A stretch of DNA of 64,000 nt from DATAOG01 sp963753685. GTDB lineage: Bacteria > Pseudomonadota > Alphaproteobacteria > Geminicoccales > Geminicoccaceae. The notes under the pieces are model-generated. The model was not told the origin of the DNA. It did no database searches and saw only the letters and a program-made list of their open reading frames with translations. Positions 45,525-54,225 of the stretch are shown here, piece by piece. Where the stretch lies: contig CAVWDE010000002.1 of the NCBI GenBank assembly GCA_963753685.1, forward strand, positions 1 to 64,000, written 5' to 3'. Position 1 is the stretch's first letter. Each line of letters opens with the position of its first letter. The position numbers and the translations under genes are program-made.

Positions 45525-47181
45525 TCACAGCGCCCGCGCCCGCTCGCGCAGCAGGTTCTTCTGGACCTTGCCGGTCGAGGTCTTGGGCAGCTCGGCGAAG
45601 ATCACGGTCCGCGGGCATTTGAAATGGGCGAGCACGGTGCGGCAGTGGTCGATCAGCTCCTGCTCCGAAGTCGTCATCCCGGACTTCAGAGTGACGAACG
45701 CGCAAGGGGTCTCGCCCCATCGGTCGTCCGGGCGCGCGACCACGGCGGCCTCGAGCACCGCCGGATGCCGGTAGAGAGCCCCTTCGACCTCGATCGAGGA
45801 GATATTCTCGCCGCCCGAGATGATGATGTCCTTCGAGCGGTCCTTGATCTCGACGTAGCCGTCGGCGTGCATCACGGCGAGATCGCCGGTATGGAACCAG
45901 CCGCCGGCGAACGCCGCCGTAGTGGCTTCGGGGTTCTTGAGATAGCCCTTCATGACGACGTGGCCGCGCATCATGATCTCGCCGATCGTCTGGCCGTCGC
46001 GCGCGACCGGCTGCAGGGTCTGCGGATCCATGACCTCGAGCCCCTCGAGCACCGGATAGCGCACGCCCTGGCGGGCCTGCAGCCGCGCCTGCTCCTGTGC
46101 GCGGCAGCGCATCCCATGCGCCCTGCCAGGCGCAGACGGTCGCGGGCCCGTACACCTCGGTCAGGCCGTAGGCGTGGGTCACCTTGATGTTGAGCGCGGC
46201 CATCGCCTGCAGCACCGCGGCCGGCGGCGCCGAGGCCGCGGTCATCATGTTGACGGGGTGCGCGAAGGGGCGCCGCTGCTCGGGCGGCGCGTTGATGATC
46301 ATGCCCATGACCACCGGTGCGCCGCACAGGTGGGTCACCCGATGCTCGGCGAGCGCGGCGTAGATGGCCGCGCCCTCGACCCGGCGCAGGCACACCTGGG
46401 TCCCGCCCTGCAAGGCCACCGCCCAGGGGAAGCACCAGCCGTTGCAATGGAACATCGGCAACGTCCAGAGGTAGACCGGGTTGAGGCCCATGTCCCAGAC
46501 CAGGATGTCGCCGATCGCGTTCAGATAGGCGCCGCGGTGGTGGGTCACCACCCCCTTCGGCCGGCCGGTGGTGCCCGAGGTGTAGCCGAGGGCTACCGCC
46601 TGCCACTCGTCGGCCGGCAGGAGCGGCTCGAAGCCCGGATCACCCTCGGCCAGAAGCTGCTCGTAGGTGAGCTCGCCCAGGCGCTCGCCCGCGACCTCGA
46701 ACTCGGTCTCGACCACGTCGACGACCAGCGGCCGCCGCCGTGCCTGTGCGAGCGCCGCCTCGATCACCGGGGCGTATTCGGTGTCGGTCAACAGGACCTT
46801 GGCCTCGGCGTGGTCCAGGATGTAGGCGATGGTCTCGGCCTCGAGGCGGACGTTCAGCGCGTTGATCACCGCGCCCGCCATCGGGATGCCGTAGTGCGCA
46901 TCCAGCATGGCGGGCACGTTCGGCAGCATCACCGCGACCGTGTCGCCGGGCCGGACGCCCCGGCCGACGAGCGCCGAGGCGAGCCGCCGGCAGCGCCGCC
47001 GCAGCTCGGCATAGTCGGCGCGCCAGGCGCCATGAATGACCGCGGTCCGCCCCGGATACACATCCGCCGCGCGCTCGAGGAAGCTGATCGGGGTCAAGGG
47101 CGCGTAGTTGGCCGGGTTCTTGCCCAGGTCCTGCTGATAGGGGCTGGTCTTCGGATGCTCGGCGAAGCGCACGGGCCTCAC
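45525..47181 (-). CDS. Acyl-CoA synthetase, AMP-binding (+1 frameshift)
   Basis: An ANL enzyme of about 551 residues when repaired. The N-terminal part has FLERAADVYPGRTAVIHGAWRADYAELRRR, the phosphate loop YTSGTTGRPKGVVTHH and THAYGLTEVYGPATVCAWQGAWDALP. One extra base near 46095-46110 shifts the frame; the next frame continues QEQARLQARQGVRYPVLEGLEVMDP, then FHTGDLAVMHADGYVEIKDRSKDIIISGGENISSIEVE and the C-terminal Lys in TSTGKVQKN. GTG 47181 with AGAGGA upstream is the start. Similar to medium-chain or dimethylsulfoniopropionate-type ligases; substrate not assignable. Confidence 0.87.
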
Positions 47182-47435
47182 TCCATTCCTCTTCCTGACG
47201 CCGCCGACCCAAAAGTCAGGCGCCGGCGGGTCTCGAACTCTATCACCCCGGTGCCCTGCCGCCAGCCCCGCAGCGGCGCGGTTCCGCAGGCCCGCCGATC
47301 GCCGCCTGGTCGGATGTCCGGCGCGATGGCGCACGGGCGCCCGCTCGGGCCCGGACGCGCCGCGGCCCGGGATGCTCTTGCCAAGCTTGCGCAAGCAAGG
47401 CACATCGATCGGGCAACCATGAGGAGGGATGACAG

Positions 47436-47846
47436 GTGACCTTCGATCCGGACAATATCTGGGCCCCGCGCATGCTGGCGGTGCTGCGGATCATGGTGGC
47501 GCTGCTGTTCATCGAGCACGGCATGCAAAAGCTGTTCGGCTTTCCGCCGCCGATCGGCGGCGCGGGCCCGCCGCTGCTCTCGCTGCTCGGGCTCGCGGCG
47601 GTGCTCGAGTTTTTCGGCGGCCTCCTGATCCTGGTCGGCCTGTTCACCCGGCCGGTCGCCTTCCTGCTCGCGGGCGAGATGGCGTTCGCCTACTTCATGG
47701 CGCATGCGCCCAAAGCCTTCTTTCCAGCGCTCAACGGCGGCGACGCCGCGATCCTGTTCTGCTTCGTGTTCCTCTACTTCTGCGTGGCCGGCCCCGGCGC
47801 CTGGAGCGTCGATGGCCAGCGCGCCGGGGGCGCTGGCTTGGGCTGA
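47436..47846 (+). CDS. DoxX-family membrane protein
   Basis: A 136-residue protein with four membrane segments: MLAVLRIMVALLFIEHGMQKLFGFP, LLGLAAVLEFFGGLLILVGLFTRPVAFLLAGEMAFAYF and a C-terminal helix FCFVFLYFCVAGPG. Matches DoxX/YphA-type proteins, with GHGxxKLFG-like signature. The start is GTG 47436 after GAGGGATGACAG. Divergent from the acyl-CoA synthetase gene. Confidence 0.88.
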   Translation: MTFDPDNIWAPRMLAVLRIMVALLFIEHGMQKLFGFPPPIGGAGPPLLSLLGLAAVLEFFGGLLILVGLFTRPVAFLLAGEMAFAYFMAHAPKAFFPALNGGDAAILFCFVFLYFCVAGPGAWSVDGQRAGGAGLG

Positions 47847-47887
47847 TGCCCTCCGCCGTTGCTGCCACGCATCGCTGACAAGCCTTC

Positions 47888-48007
47888 GTGCCCTCCGAGG
47901 ACGAGGCGCCGGACGCCGCCATGCGCAAGACCGTGGCCGAGCTCGATCAGGGCAAGGGCAAGCGGTTGGCCACCGCCGACCCGCTGGCCGAGGACCTGAA
48001 CCTCTGA
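47888..48007 (+). CDS. Possible very small protein
   Basis: A 39-residue open frame starting GTG, reading VPSEDEAPDAAMRKTVAELDQG and ending ADPLAEDLNL. Codon use is coding-like, but no ribosome site is obvious; an inner ATG at 47921 is possible. May be a relic of a larger gene. Confidence 0.3.
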   Translation: MPSEDEAPDAAMRKTVAELDQGKGKRLATADPLAEDLNL

Positions 48008-48301
48008 GATTGTGTTCCTGAAGAATTCTCCCGGCCCCGGCAGCGACTACTGAGCAACCACCCCTTGCCCGATTGAAGATCCATTTCCCACCTTTCCTCC
48101 CCTTCGAGGCGGGTGAAGTGCTGGAGCAGGTCATCCGGCGCCGGTACGACGGCAGCTCTGGCAGGGCCCGGCCGGCGCCGGCGGGGTCCCCGCTGCGCCC
48201 GCTCCGCGCGCCCTTGATGCGCGTGCCCAAGTCGCTATGTCTCATACAGTCATGCGCTCAGAGCCGTGGACCAGGCATCGAACTCCCTCGGTTATGCTTC
48301 G

Positions 48302-48904
48302 ATGACCGTATCACTCACCCTCGGGCACCTGATTCTGGAGTATCGATACTGGATCATCTTGCCGTTGGCATGTCTTGAGGGACCTCTGGTCGCGTTGGTC
48401 GTCGGGGCGCTCGCGGCGCGCGACCTGTTCGACATCGAATCCGCGTTTGTGCTTTTGATGTTGGGCGATATCCTTCCCGACTTCACCTGCTTCCTGATCG
48501 GTCAACGGGCAGCTCGCAGCGGTTCCTTGGGCCGTTGGCTGAGGTGCGACCGCCTGGGCCGCCCGACCCAGCTCATGCATGACCTTTGGCGCCAACACGG
48601 CCTCAAGACCATGGTCGTCAGCAAGCTCAGCTACGGGCTGTCGATCCCGTTCCTCATGACGGCGGGCCTGACCGGCCTGCCGATCTGGCGATTTGCGAGC
48701 TACGCGATCCCGGTCACGATGATCCAGTACAGCGCGTTCCTGGCGCTCGGTTATTACCTTGGTTCGTACTTCAGGGCGGTGGCCTCGATCTCGCACTACG
48801 CGCAGCTGATCGCGGCCGCGGCCGTGCTTCTGGCCATGATGCATGTTGTCGTCGGCTCCTGGCTCAACCGACGCTTGACCCCCCCGTCTGAGCGCGGGCC
48901 CTGA
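48302..48904 (+). CDS. DedA-like membrane protein
   Basis: A 200-residue membrane protein: LEYRYWIILPLACLEGPLVALVVGALAARDLFDIESAFVLLMLGDILPDFTCFLIGQ matches the DedA/SNARE-associated pattern (glycine and Glu in the re-entrant loop, then an Asp). Its second half has four hydrophobic segments with FYxS-like GLSIPFLMTAGLTGLP. GC is slightly lower than flanking genes. DedA proteins flip undecaprenyl phosphate or phospholipids, in line with two glycosyltransferases directly downstream. Confidence 0.75.
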   Translation: MTVSLTLGHLILEYRYWIILPLACLEGPLVALVVGALAARDLFDIESAFVLLMLGDILPDFTCFLIGQRAARSGSLGRWLRCDRLGRPTQLMHDLWRQHGLKTMVVSKLSYGLSIPFLMTAGLTGLPIWRFASYAIPVTMIQYSAFLALGYYLGSYFRAVASISHYAQLIAAAAVLLAMMHVVVGSWLNRRLTPPSERGP

Positions 48905-48917
48905 GCTCGGGCGCACC

Positions 48918-50096
48918 ATGCGGATCGCCCTCGCCACCGACATCTATCTGCCCCAGGTCTCAGGGGTGGCGGATTCGGTGGATCTCCTCGCCAGAACCCT
49001 GCTCGGGCGCGGCCATGCGGTCCGGATCTATGCGCCCGATCTGCCGGGTGCGGCGCCGGATGCCACCGTCTTTCGGCGGCCGGCCTGGGCCGTGCCCGGG
49101 TCGGGCGGCGGGCTCGCCCTGGTCTCGCCCTTCGGCATGCTCCGGGACCTGCGGTGCTTCGTGCCCGATGTCGTGCACACCCACAGCTGTTCGACCCTCG
49201 GCCTTGCTGCCATGGTTGCGGCCCGGCGTCTTGGCGTGCCGCTCGTCGGCACCGACCACACCTTTCCCGCCGACTATCTCCACTATGTCGGCCTCGACTA
49301 CGCCGCCTTCGGCTTCGCTGCGCGCAAAGCGGCGGCACTCTACTATAACCGCTGCGCCTATGTGACGACGCCCAGCCGCAGCCTGCTCGCGGAGCTCGAG
49401 GCTTACGGCCTTGCCCGGCCGGCGGCAGTCGTGTCGAACCACATCCCCTCGCAGATCTTCAAACCGTTGCCTCGGCGCGCCGAGCTCAGGGCGAGGCTCG
49501 GCCTGCAGCGCCCAACGGTCCTGCTGTTCGGCCGGATCGCCGTCGAAAAGAACCTCGATTTCGCGCTCGAGGTGTTCGCGCGGGTCTGCGCGCAGATCGA
49601 TGTGGAGCTCGCGGTGGTCGGCGACGGCCCCTATCGGGCGACCTTCGAGTTGAGGGTCCGTGCCCGAGGCCTCGCGTCGCGCGTGCGGATGTTCGGCGTC
49701 CTGCGCGGCGCCCCGCTCGTCGAGGCGATCAACGCCGGCGACATCTTCCTGACGACGAGCCGCTCGGAAACGCAATCCATGACGATGCTACAGGCCATGG
49801 CCTGCGGCCTTCCGGTGGTCGCCGCCCGGGCTGGAGGGCTGGTCGAGTACGTCGCAGACGGCAAGACCGGCTTTCTCGTCGATGCCAAGGATGCACGGGC
49901 CTTCCTTCCGCCGATCCTCGCCCTATTTCGTGACTCGGATCTGCGATCACGCATGTCCCATGAGGCTCTGGCCAGCGTCGCCGTGTTCGATCCGGAGACG
50001 ATCACCGCGCGGTTCGAGGAGATCTATCGCTCCCTCGCCGGTGCCCGGCCGTTGACACCCCGACGCCTCACGCTTGAGGCCAGGCCGGGAAGGTAA
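48918..50096 (+). CDS. Glycosyltransferase family 4
   Basis: A 392-residue GT-B enzyme. The N-terminal lobe starts MRIALATDIYLPQVSGVADSVDLLARTL; the C-terminal lobe has LLFGRIAVEKNLDFALEVF, the ADP/UDP-sugar region GDIFLTTSRSETQSMTMLQAMACGLPVVAARAGGLVEYV with the E(x7)E motif. Resembles alpha-mannosyl or glucosyl transferases acting on lipids such as diacylglycerol or phosphatidylinositol. Between the DedA-like and GT2 genes with gaps of 13 and 5 bases: probably one operon. Confidence 0.9.
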   Translation: MRIALATDIYLPQVSGVADSVDLLARTLLGRGHAVRIYAPDLPGAAPDATVFRRPAWAVPGSGGGLALVSPFGMLRDLRCFVPDVVHTHSCSTLGLAAMVAARRLGVPLVGTDHTFPADYLHYVGLDYAAFGFAARKAAALYYNRCAYVTTPSRSLLAELEAYGLARPAAVVSNHIPSQIFKPLPRRAELRARLGLQRPTVLLFGRIAVEKNLDFALEVFARVCAQIDVELAVVGDGPYRATFELRVRARGLASRVRMFGVLRGAPLVEAINAGDIFLTTSRSETQSMTMLQAMACGLPVVAARAGGLVEYVADGKTGFLVDAKDARAFLPPILALFRDSDLRSRMSHEALASVAVFDPETITARFEEIYRSLAGARPLTPRRLTLEARPGR

Positions 50097-50101
50097 GGCG
50101 G

Positions 50102-50878
50102 ATGATGGAGCTCGCCTTCATCGTTCCCGCATACAACGAAGAAGCTTTGATCGGGCCCTGCCTGGAGTCGATCCTGCGGGACATTGCGACCTCCGGCTGC
50201 GCTGCGGAGGTGGTCGTCGTCAATAACGCATCGACCGACCGGACTCGTGAGATCGCCGCCGCCTTCCCGAAGGTTCGCGTGGTCGATGAGCCCGTCAAGG
50301 GCCTGGTCCAGGCGCGGCACGCCGGGCTGATGGCATCGTCGGCTGAACTGGTCGCCAACGTCGATGCCGACACGCTGCTGCCCGCGGGCTGGATCAGGAC
50401 GGTTCTGACCGCCTTCGAGACCGATCAGAACCTGGTCGCCCTCAGCGGACCCTTTATCTACTATGATTTGTCCCGATTCGGGCGATTTCTTGTGCAAATA
50501 TTCTACTATGGCGCGTATTTCGTCTACCTCGTCAACCGGCATGTCCTGCGCATCGGTTCCATGGTGCAGGGCGGCAACTTCGTCTTTCGGCGCTCGGCCT
50601 GGCTCGCGGTCGGCGGCTACGACCGGACCATCGCCTTTTACGGTGAGGATACCGACGTCGCGCGTCGCCTCACCCGGGTCGGCGCCGTGCGCTGGACTTT
50701 CGGCCTGCCGATGTATGCCTCCGGCCGGCGGCTCAAGGCCGAAGGCATGCTGACCATCGGCTTTCGCTATGCGGTCAACTATCTGTGGGTGACGTTCGCC
50801 GGCCGGCCCTTTACCGTCGACTACACGGACATCCGCCCCGCGGCTGCCGTGCGGATGCGCGCGGGGGGTACCAGATAA
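50102..50878 (+). CDS. Glycosyltransferase family 2
   Basis: A 258-residue GT-A enzyme: LAFIVPAYNEEALIGPCLESIL, VVVNNASTDRTREIA, VANVDADTLLPAGWI (DxD) and FVFRRSAWLAVGGYDRTIAFYGEDTDVARRL. One hydrophobic segment mid-protein (GRFLVQIFYYGAYFVYLVN) suggests membrane association. Last of the dedA-GT4-GT2 group, likely making an envelope glycolipid or polysaccharide. Confidence 0.9.
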   Translation: MMELAFIVPAYNEEALIGPCLESILRDIATSGCAAEVVVVNNASTDRTREIAAAFPKVRVVDEPVKGLVQARHAGLMASSAELVANVDADTLLPAGWIRTVLTAFETDQNLVALSGPFIYYDLSRFGRFLVQIFYYGAYFVYLVNRHVLRIGSMVQGGNFVFRRSAWLAVGGYDRTIAFYGEDTDVARRLTRVGAVRWTFGLPMYASGRRLKAEGMLTIGFRYAVNYLWVTFAGRPFTVDYTDIRPAAAVRMRAGGTR

Positions 50879-50966
50879 GAGCGACATCGGAATCGAGCTT
50901 GCCGCTGCCTGCCAGCACGGGACACGTCGTTCGACCGGCCGCGGGCAAGCGGAGAGGCATGGTGGC

Positions 50967-52019
50967 TCAGTTGCCCTTGACGAGCATCGGGTGGATCGTG
51001 AACAGGTCGGGGTCGGTCGGGTCGACGGTCACCTTGACCCAGTGCACGTTCGGGCTGCCGAAGGTCTCGAGGCGGGTGAAGTTCTCGAGCAGGTCGTTCT
51101 GCCGGATCAAGGGCTTGTCGAGCTTGAAGAAGTGCGTGTCGCCGTGCACGAACAGAACCTGGCCCGGGAAGGCCCGGGTCTCCGCGACCAGCCGGTCGAG
51201 GAAGGCGGTGTAGCCGTCGCGGGTCGGCGCGTCGCGCTCGTTCTGGTCCTCGGTCTCCGGCAGGTCGAAGCCGGGATCGGCCTGGAGCACGAGCACGATG
51301 CCCGGCGCGCCGTCCTGCCTGGCGATCGCGAACGCCGCCTGCATCCAGGCGATGTTGGTGGCGTCGCGCTCGGCGTATTCGGCGTTGTCAGCGGCGCACT
51401 GCGCGGGCGTGCGGGCGCTCTTGCCGGTGCACTCCTGATCGCTCTTGACCTTGTTGTTGTTGGAGCCCGGGATGTTGAGGCCGACGAACACGATGCCGCC
51501 GTAGACGAAGCGGGTGTTCTCGGCGAACTGGTCGCCCGGCTTGCCCTGGTGGTCGAGCGCCATCTTGGTCGCGCCGAAGCTCTCGGGACCCGCGAACATC
51601 ACCTGGCGCAGGTGGGCCAGGCGCTCGAGGTTGTCGTAGCCGCCGTTGTTGGTGCGATGGCAGTCGGTCCACTCGTTGTCGCCCGGAACGTAGATCATCG
51701 GCTTCTGGAAGGCGTCGAACATCTTGATGGCGTCGGTGAAGACGTCGTCGGTGCACTTCGAGCTGCCGTCCTTGAGGTCGCCGTCGTAGATCGAGAAGGC
51801 GATGTCGGAGGCGTTCATGGCGGCGATCAGGGGCGCGATCTTGGGCTCATCGTGCGCCTTGGCGTAGGGCATGTCGCCCCAGAGGCCGAAGGCGAAGGGC
51901 TCGGCCCCCGCGGCGGCGCCGGGACCGGCAAACGCGGCCGTGGCGAGGGCAGCGAGGCCCAGCAGGCGGCCGAAGCGCTCGATCCGGTGCGCGGCCCCGC
52001 GGACGGTCATGGTCGACAT
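50967..52019 (-). CDS. Secreted calcineurin-like phosphoesterase
   Basis: A 350-residue protein with a signal peptide (GLLGLAALATAAFAGPGAAAGA). The metallophosphoesterase metal ligands appear in FAFGLWGDMPYAK, FSIYDGDLKDGSSKC, VPGDNEWTDCH and the late LFVHGDTHFFKLD. AAGGA precedes ATG 52019. Exported phosphoesterases of this kind release phosphate from organic sources; no specific substrate can be given. Confidence 0.82.
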   Translation of the reverse strand: MSTMTVRGAAHRIERFGRLLGLAALATAAFAGPGAAAGAEPFAFGLWGDMPYAKAHDEPKIAPLIAAMNASDIAFSIYDGDLKDGSSKCTDDVFTDAIKMFDAFQKPMIYVPGDNEWTDCHRTNNGGYDNLERLAHLRQVMFAGPESFGATKMALDHQGKPGDQFAENTRFVYGGIVFVGLNIPGSNNNKVKSDQECTGKSARTPAQCAADNAEYAERDATNIAWMQAAFAIARQDGAPGIVLVLQADPGFDLPETEDQNERDAPTRDGYTAFLDRLVAETRAFPGQVLFVHGDTHFFKLDKPLIRQNDLLENFTRLETFGSPNVHWVKVTVDPTDPDLFTIHPMLVKGN

Positions 52020-52218
52020 GTCCTTCCCTTTCCCCATCTTGCCGGCCCGAGTTCGGCCGGCCGAAGGTTGCCGCGCGCGCAGACGCGGCGCCCCTTCGCC
52101 CCATGCGGGCTGCCGGGACGCGCCTGCCGCCGGCCTGGCTCCCAGCCAGCGCACTTTGATGTCAGAATGATGACAACTCGCGGAGCGGAGTGCCGGCCAC
52201 CCTGCGCGCGGCGGGTGG

Positions 52219-52431
52219 TCAGCTCGCCTCGTCCGGAGGCGCGTCCGGCGTGGCCGGGGCTTCGGGCCCGCCGCCACCGGCTGGCTGGCGCCGCGCCGCC
52301 CGGATCACCTCCAGCAGCCGGTCGGGCACGGTTTCCTCGAGCGCCTCGTCGGCGACCTCGCGGAGCGCCCGCACCAGGGGATCGTCGTTGTCCACCCGCC
52401 CGCGGCGACGGGTGCGTCTCTGCTTGGGCAT
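52219..52431 (-). CDS. nepR: NepR family anti-sigma factor
   Basis: A 70-residue protein: a basic N-terminus (MPKQRRTRRRGRV), then the NepR helices NDDPLVRALREVADEALEETVPDRLLEVIRAARR and a Gly/Pro-rich tail. NepR sequesters the EcfG sigma factor and is released by phosphorylated PhyR. It is divergent from phyR, the standard arrangement in alphaproteobacteria. The ecfG gene usually next to it is not present here. Confidence 0.82.
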   Translation of the reverse strand: MPKQRRTRRRGRVDNDDPLVRALREVADEALEETVPDRLLEVIRAARRQPAGGGGPEAPATPDAPPDEAS

Positions 52432-52708
52432 ACGATCGCCATCGGACCGGCGCCCGAATGCCGGGCGCTGCCTGCCGATGCTGTCTCCTACGTCCTCGAC
52501 CCGCGACCTTGTGGGCCAAGGAACTGCTTGCGTACGCATAAGCTTCCACCGTATCTGGATCAAGCTGGAGGTTCGGTGCCGACCGAAGATTCCTTCCCGA
52601 ACGGCGCGCCGAGCCCCATTTGATCCTGCGGCCAGCGGTCATCGGCGCGACGCGCGGCCCCGATCCCGGAGGCAGGCCACGAGGTCGCCTCGCACGAGGG
52701 CACCAGAC

Positions 52709-53575
52709 ATGGGCGGCACACCGGACGAGATCCTCGAACACATCCCCTATCTGCGCCGGCACGCGCGGCTGCTGACCGGCTCGCAGCCGATCGGCGACGA
52801 GTTCGTGCGCCTGTGCCTCGAGCTGGTGGTCGCCGAGCCCGAGTGGCTCGCGGGCGAGAACCTCAGGGTGCAGCTGTTCCGCGCCTTCCACGCGGCCTGG
52901 ACCAAGGTCCACGAGACGATCGCGGAGGACAGCGGGCTGGCCGCGGTCGAGCTGACCGAGCGGGTCAAGCAGGGGCTCGCGACCCTGCCCGGCACGGAGC
53001 GGCGCACCATCGCGCTGGTCGTGGTCGAGGAGTTCACCTACGAGCAGACCGCGTTCATCCTGGGTCTCACCGTCGACCAGGTGCGCGGTTCGGTGGCCAA
53101 GGCCAGGAGCGATCTGTTGAGCAAGGTCTCGGTGCCGGTGCTGATCATCGAGGACGAGCAGATCGTCGCCAGCGACATCGCGCGCATCGTCGAGGACATG
53201 GGCCACCGGATCGCCGGCATGGCCGGCAGCCAGAAGGAATCGGTGGCGCTCGCCGAGCAGCTCAAGCCGGGCCTGGTGCTGGCCGACATCCGGCTCGAGG
53301 ACGGCGGCGACGGCATCATGGCGGCGCAGACGATCCTCGAGACCTACAGCGTGCCGATCGTGTTCGTGACCGGCTATCCCGAGCGCCTGCTCACCGGCAG
53401 CGGCCTCGAGCCCGCGTTCGTGGTCGCCAAGCCGTTCGACAGCGAGGCGCTCAAGGTGACCATCGCCCACGCGCTCGCCACCTACGCCTCGCCCGACGAC
53501 GCCGATCGCCACCGCGCCGAGCTGCTGACCAAGCTGAAGGAGATCACCGGCCAGAGTCTGGGCCGATCGGTCTGA
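52709..53575 (+). CDS. phyR: General stress response regulator PhyR
   Basis: A 288-residue anti-anti-sigma response regulator. Residues 1-130 mimic an ECF sigma factor (GTPDEILEHIPYLRRHARLLTGS; LPGTERRTIALVVVEEFTYEQTAFILGLTVDQVRGSVAKAR), and residues 145-265 are a receiver domain with VLIIEDEQIVASDIARIVEDMG, phospho-acceptor Asp in VLADIRLEDGGDG, Thr in VFVTGYPERL and the Lys in VVAKPFDSEALK. On phosphorylation it binds NepR and frees EcfG. Confidence 0.96.
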   Translation: MGGTPDEILEHIPYLRRHARLLTGSQPIGDEFVRLCLELVVAEPEWLAGENLRVQLFRAFHAAWTKVHETIAEDSGLAAVELTERVKQGLATLPGTERRTIALVVVEEFTYEQTAFILGLTVDQVRGSVAKARSDLLSKVSVPVLIIEDEQIVASDIARIVEDMGHRIAGMAGSQKESVALAEQLKPGLVLADIRLEDGGDGIMAAQTILETYSVPIVFVTGYPERLLTGSGLEPAFVVAKPFDSEALKVTIAHALATYASPDDADRHRAELLTKLKEITGQSLGRSV

Positions 53576-53638
53576 CGCCGGGAACCGAAGCGGCGGCCGC
53601 GCGTTATCTCCAGGGATCGGTGCGCGCGGGAGACGGTG

Positions 53639-54196
53639 ATGGCGGGCGATAGCAGCAGAAATCTCGAGCGGGCCGCGGTGCCCCTCGATCGCGACCGTTT
53701 CCTGCGGGCGCTGATCCGCGAGCTCGCGGGCACGCTCGAGGACGTGATCGGGCTCGAGGAGACCAGCGGCTATATGAGCCTGGTCGGCAGCGCGATCGGG
53801 ACCGCGATCGACCGCAACTACCGGGCGGCGCTGCAGCTCGAGCGGCTCGACCGGGCCCAGGTGGCGGCCGTCCTGGTCGACCTCAAGCGGCGGATCGCGG
53901 GCGATTTCTACGTCATCTCGGAGGACGACGAGCAGATTGTGCTCGGCAACCGCGCCTGTCCGTTCGGCGCCATGGTCGCGGGCCGGCCGTCGATGTGCAT
54001 GATGACCTCGAACGTGTTCGGCAGCATCGCCGCCCACCATCTGGGCTTCGCCAAGGTCGAGCTCCAGGAGACGATTGCCCGCGGCCATCCCGGCTGTCGC
54101 GTGGTGGTCCATCTGAAGCCGACCGAAGCCGCCCTCGCCGCCGACGGTCGCGAGTACTTCCCCGAGGCCGAGATCGCGCCGGAGGCGGGCGGCTGA
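53639..54196 (+). CDS. Methanogen output domain 1 (MOD1)-like protein
   Basis: A 185-residue soluble protein: LDRDRFLRALIRELAGTLEDVIGLEETSGYMSLVGSAIGTAID, then DFYVISEDDEQIVLGNRACPFG and MCMMTSNVFGSIAAHHLGFAKVELQETIARGHPGCRVVVHL. The Cys residues in RACPFG and GHPGCRV resemble a V4R-like or MOD1 fold found beside histidine kinases. GGGAG precedes ATG 53639. Lying between phyR and a kinase gene, it probably acts in the stress-signalling pathway, perhaps as a sensor. Confidence 0.7.
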   Translation: MAGDSSRNLERAAVPLDRDRFLRALIRELAGTLEDVIGLEETSGYMSLVGSAIGTAIDRNYRAALQLERLDRAQVAAVLVDLKRRIAGDFYVISEDDEQIVLGNRACPFGAMVAGRPSMCMMTSNVFGSIAAHHLGFAKVELQETIARGHPGCRVVVHLKPTEAALAADGREYFPEAEIAPEAGG

Positions 54197-54225
54197 GGCC
54201 GGCTCGCCAGGAAGGCAGCTGGCCG

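Noticed and set aside
52515..52545. GGAAC in the nepR-phyR gap as an EcfG promoter
   Set aside because: No CGTT at 16-17 bases downstream; the partner box is missing.
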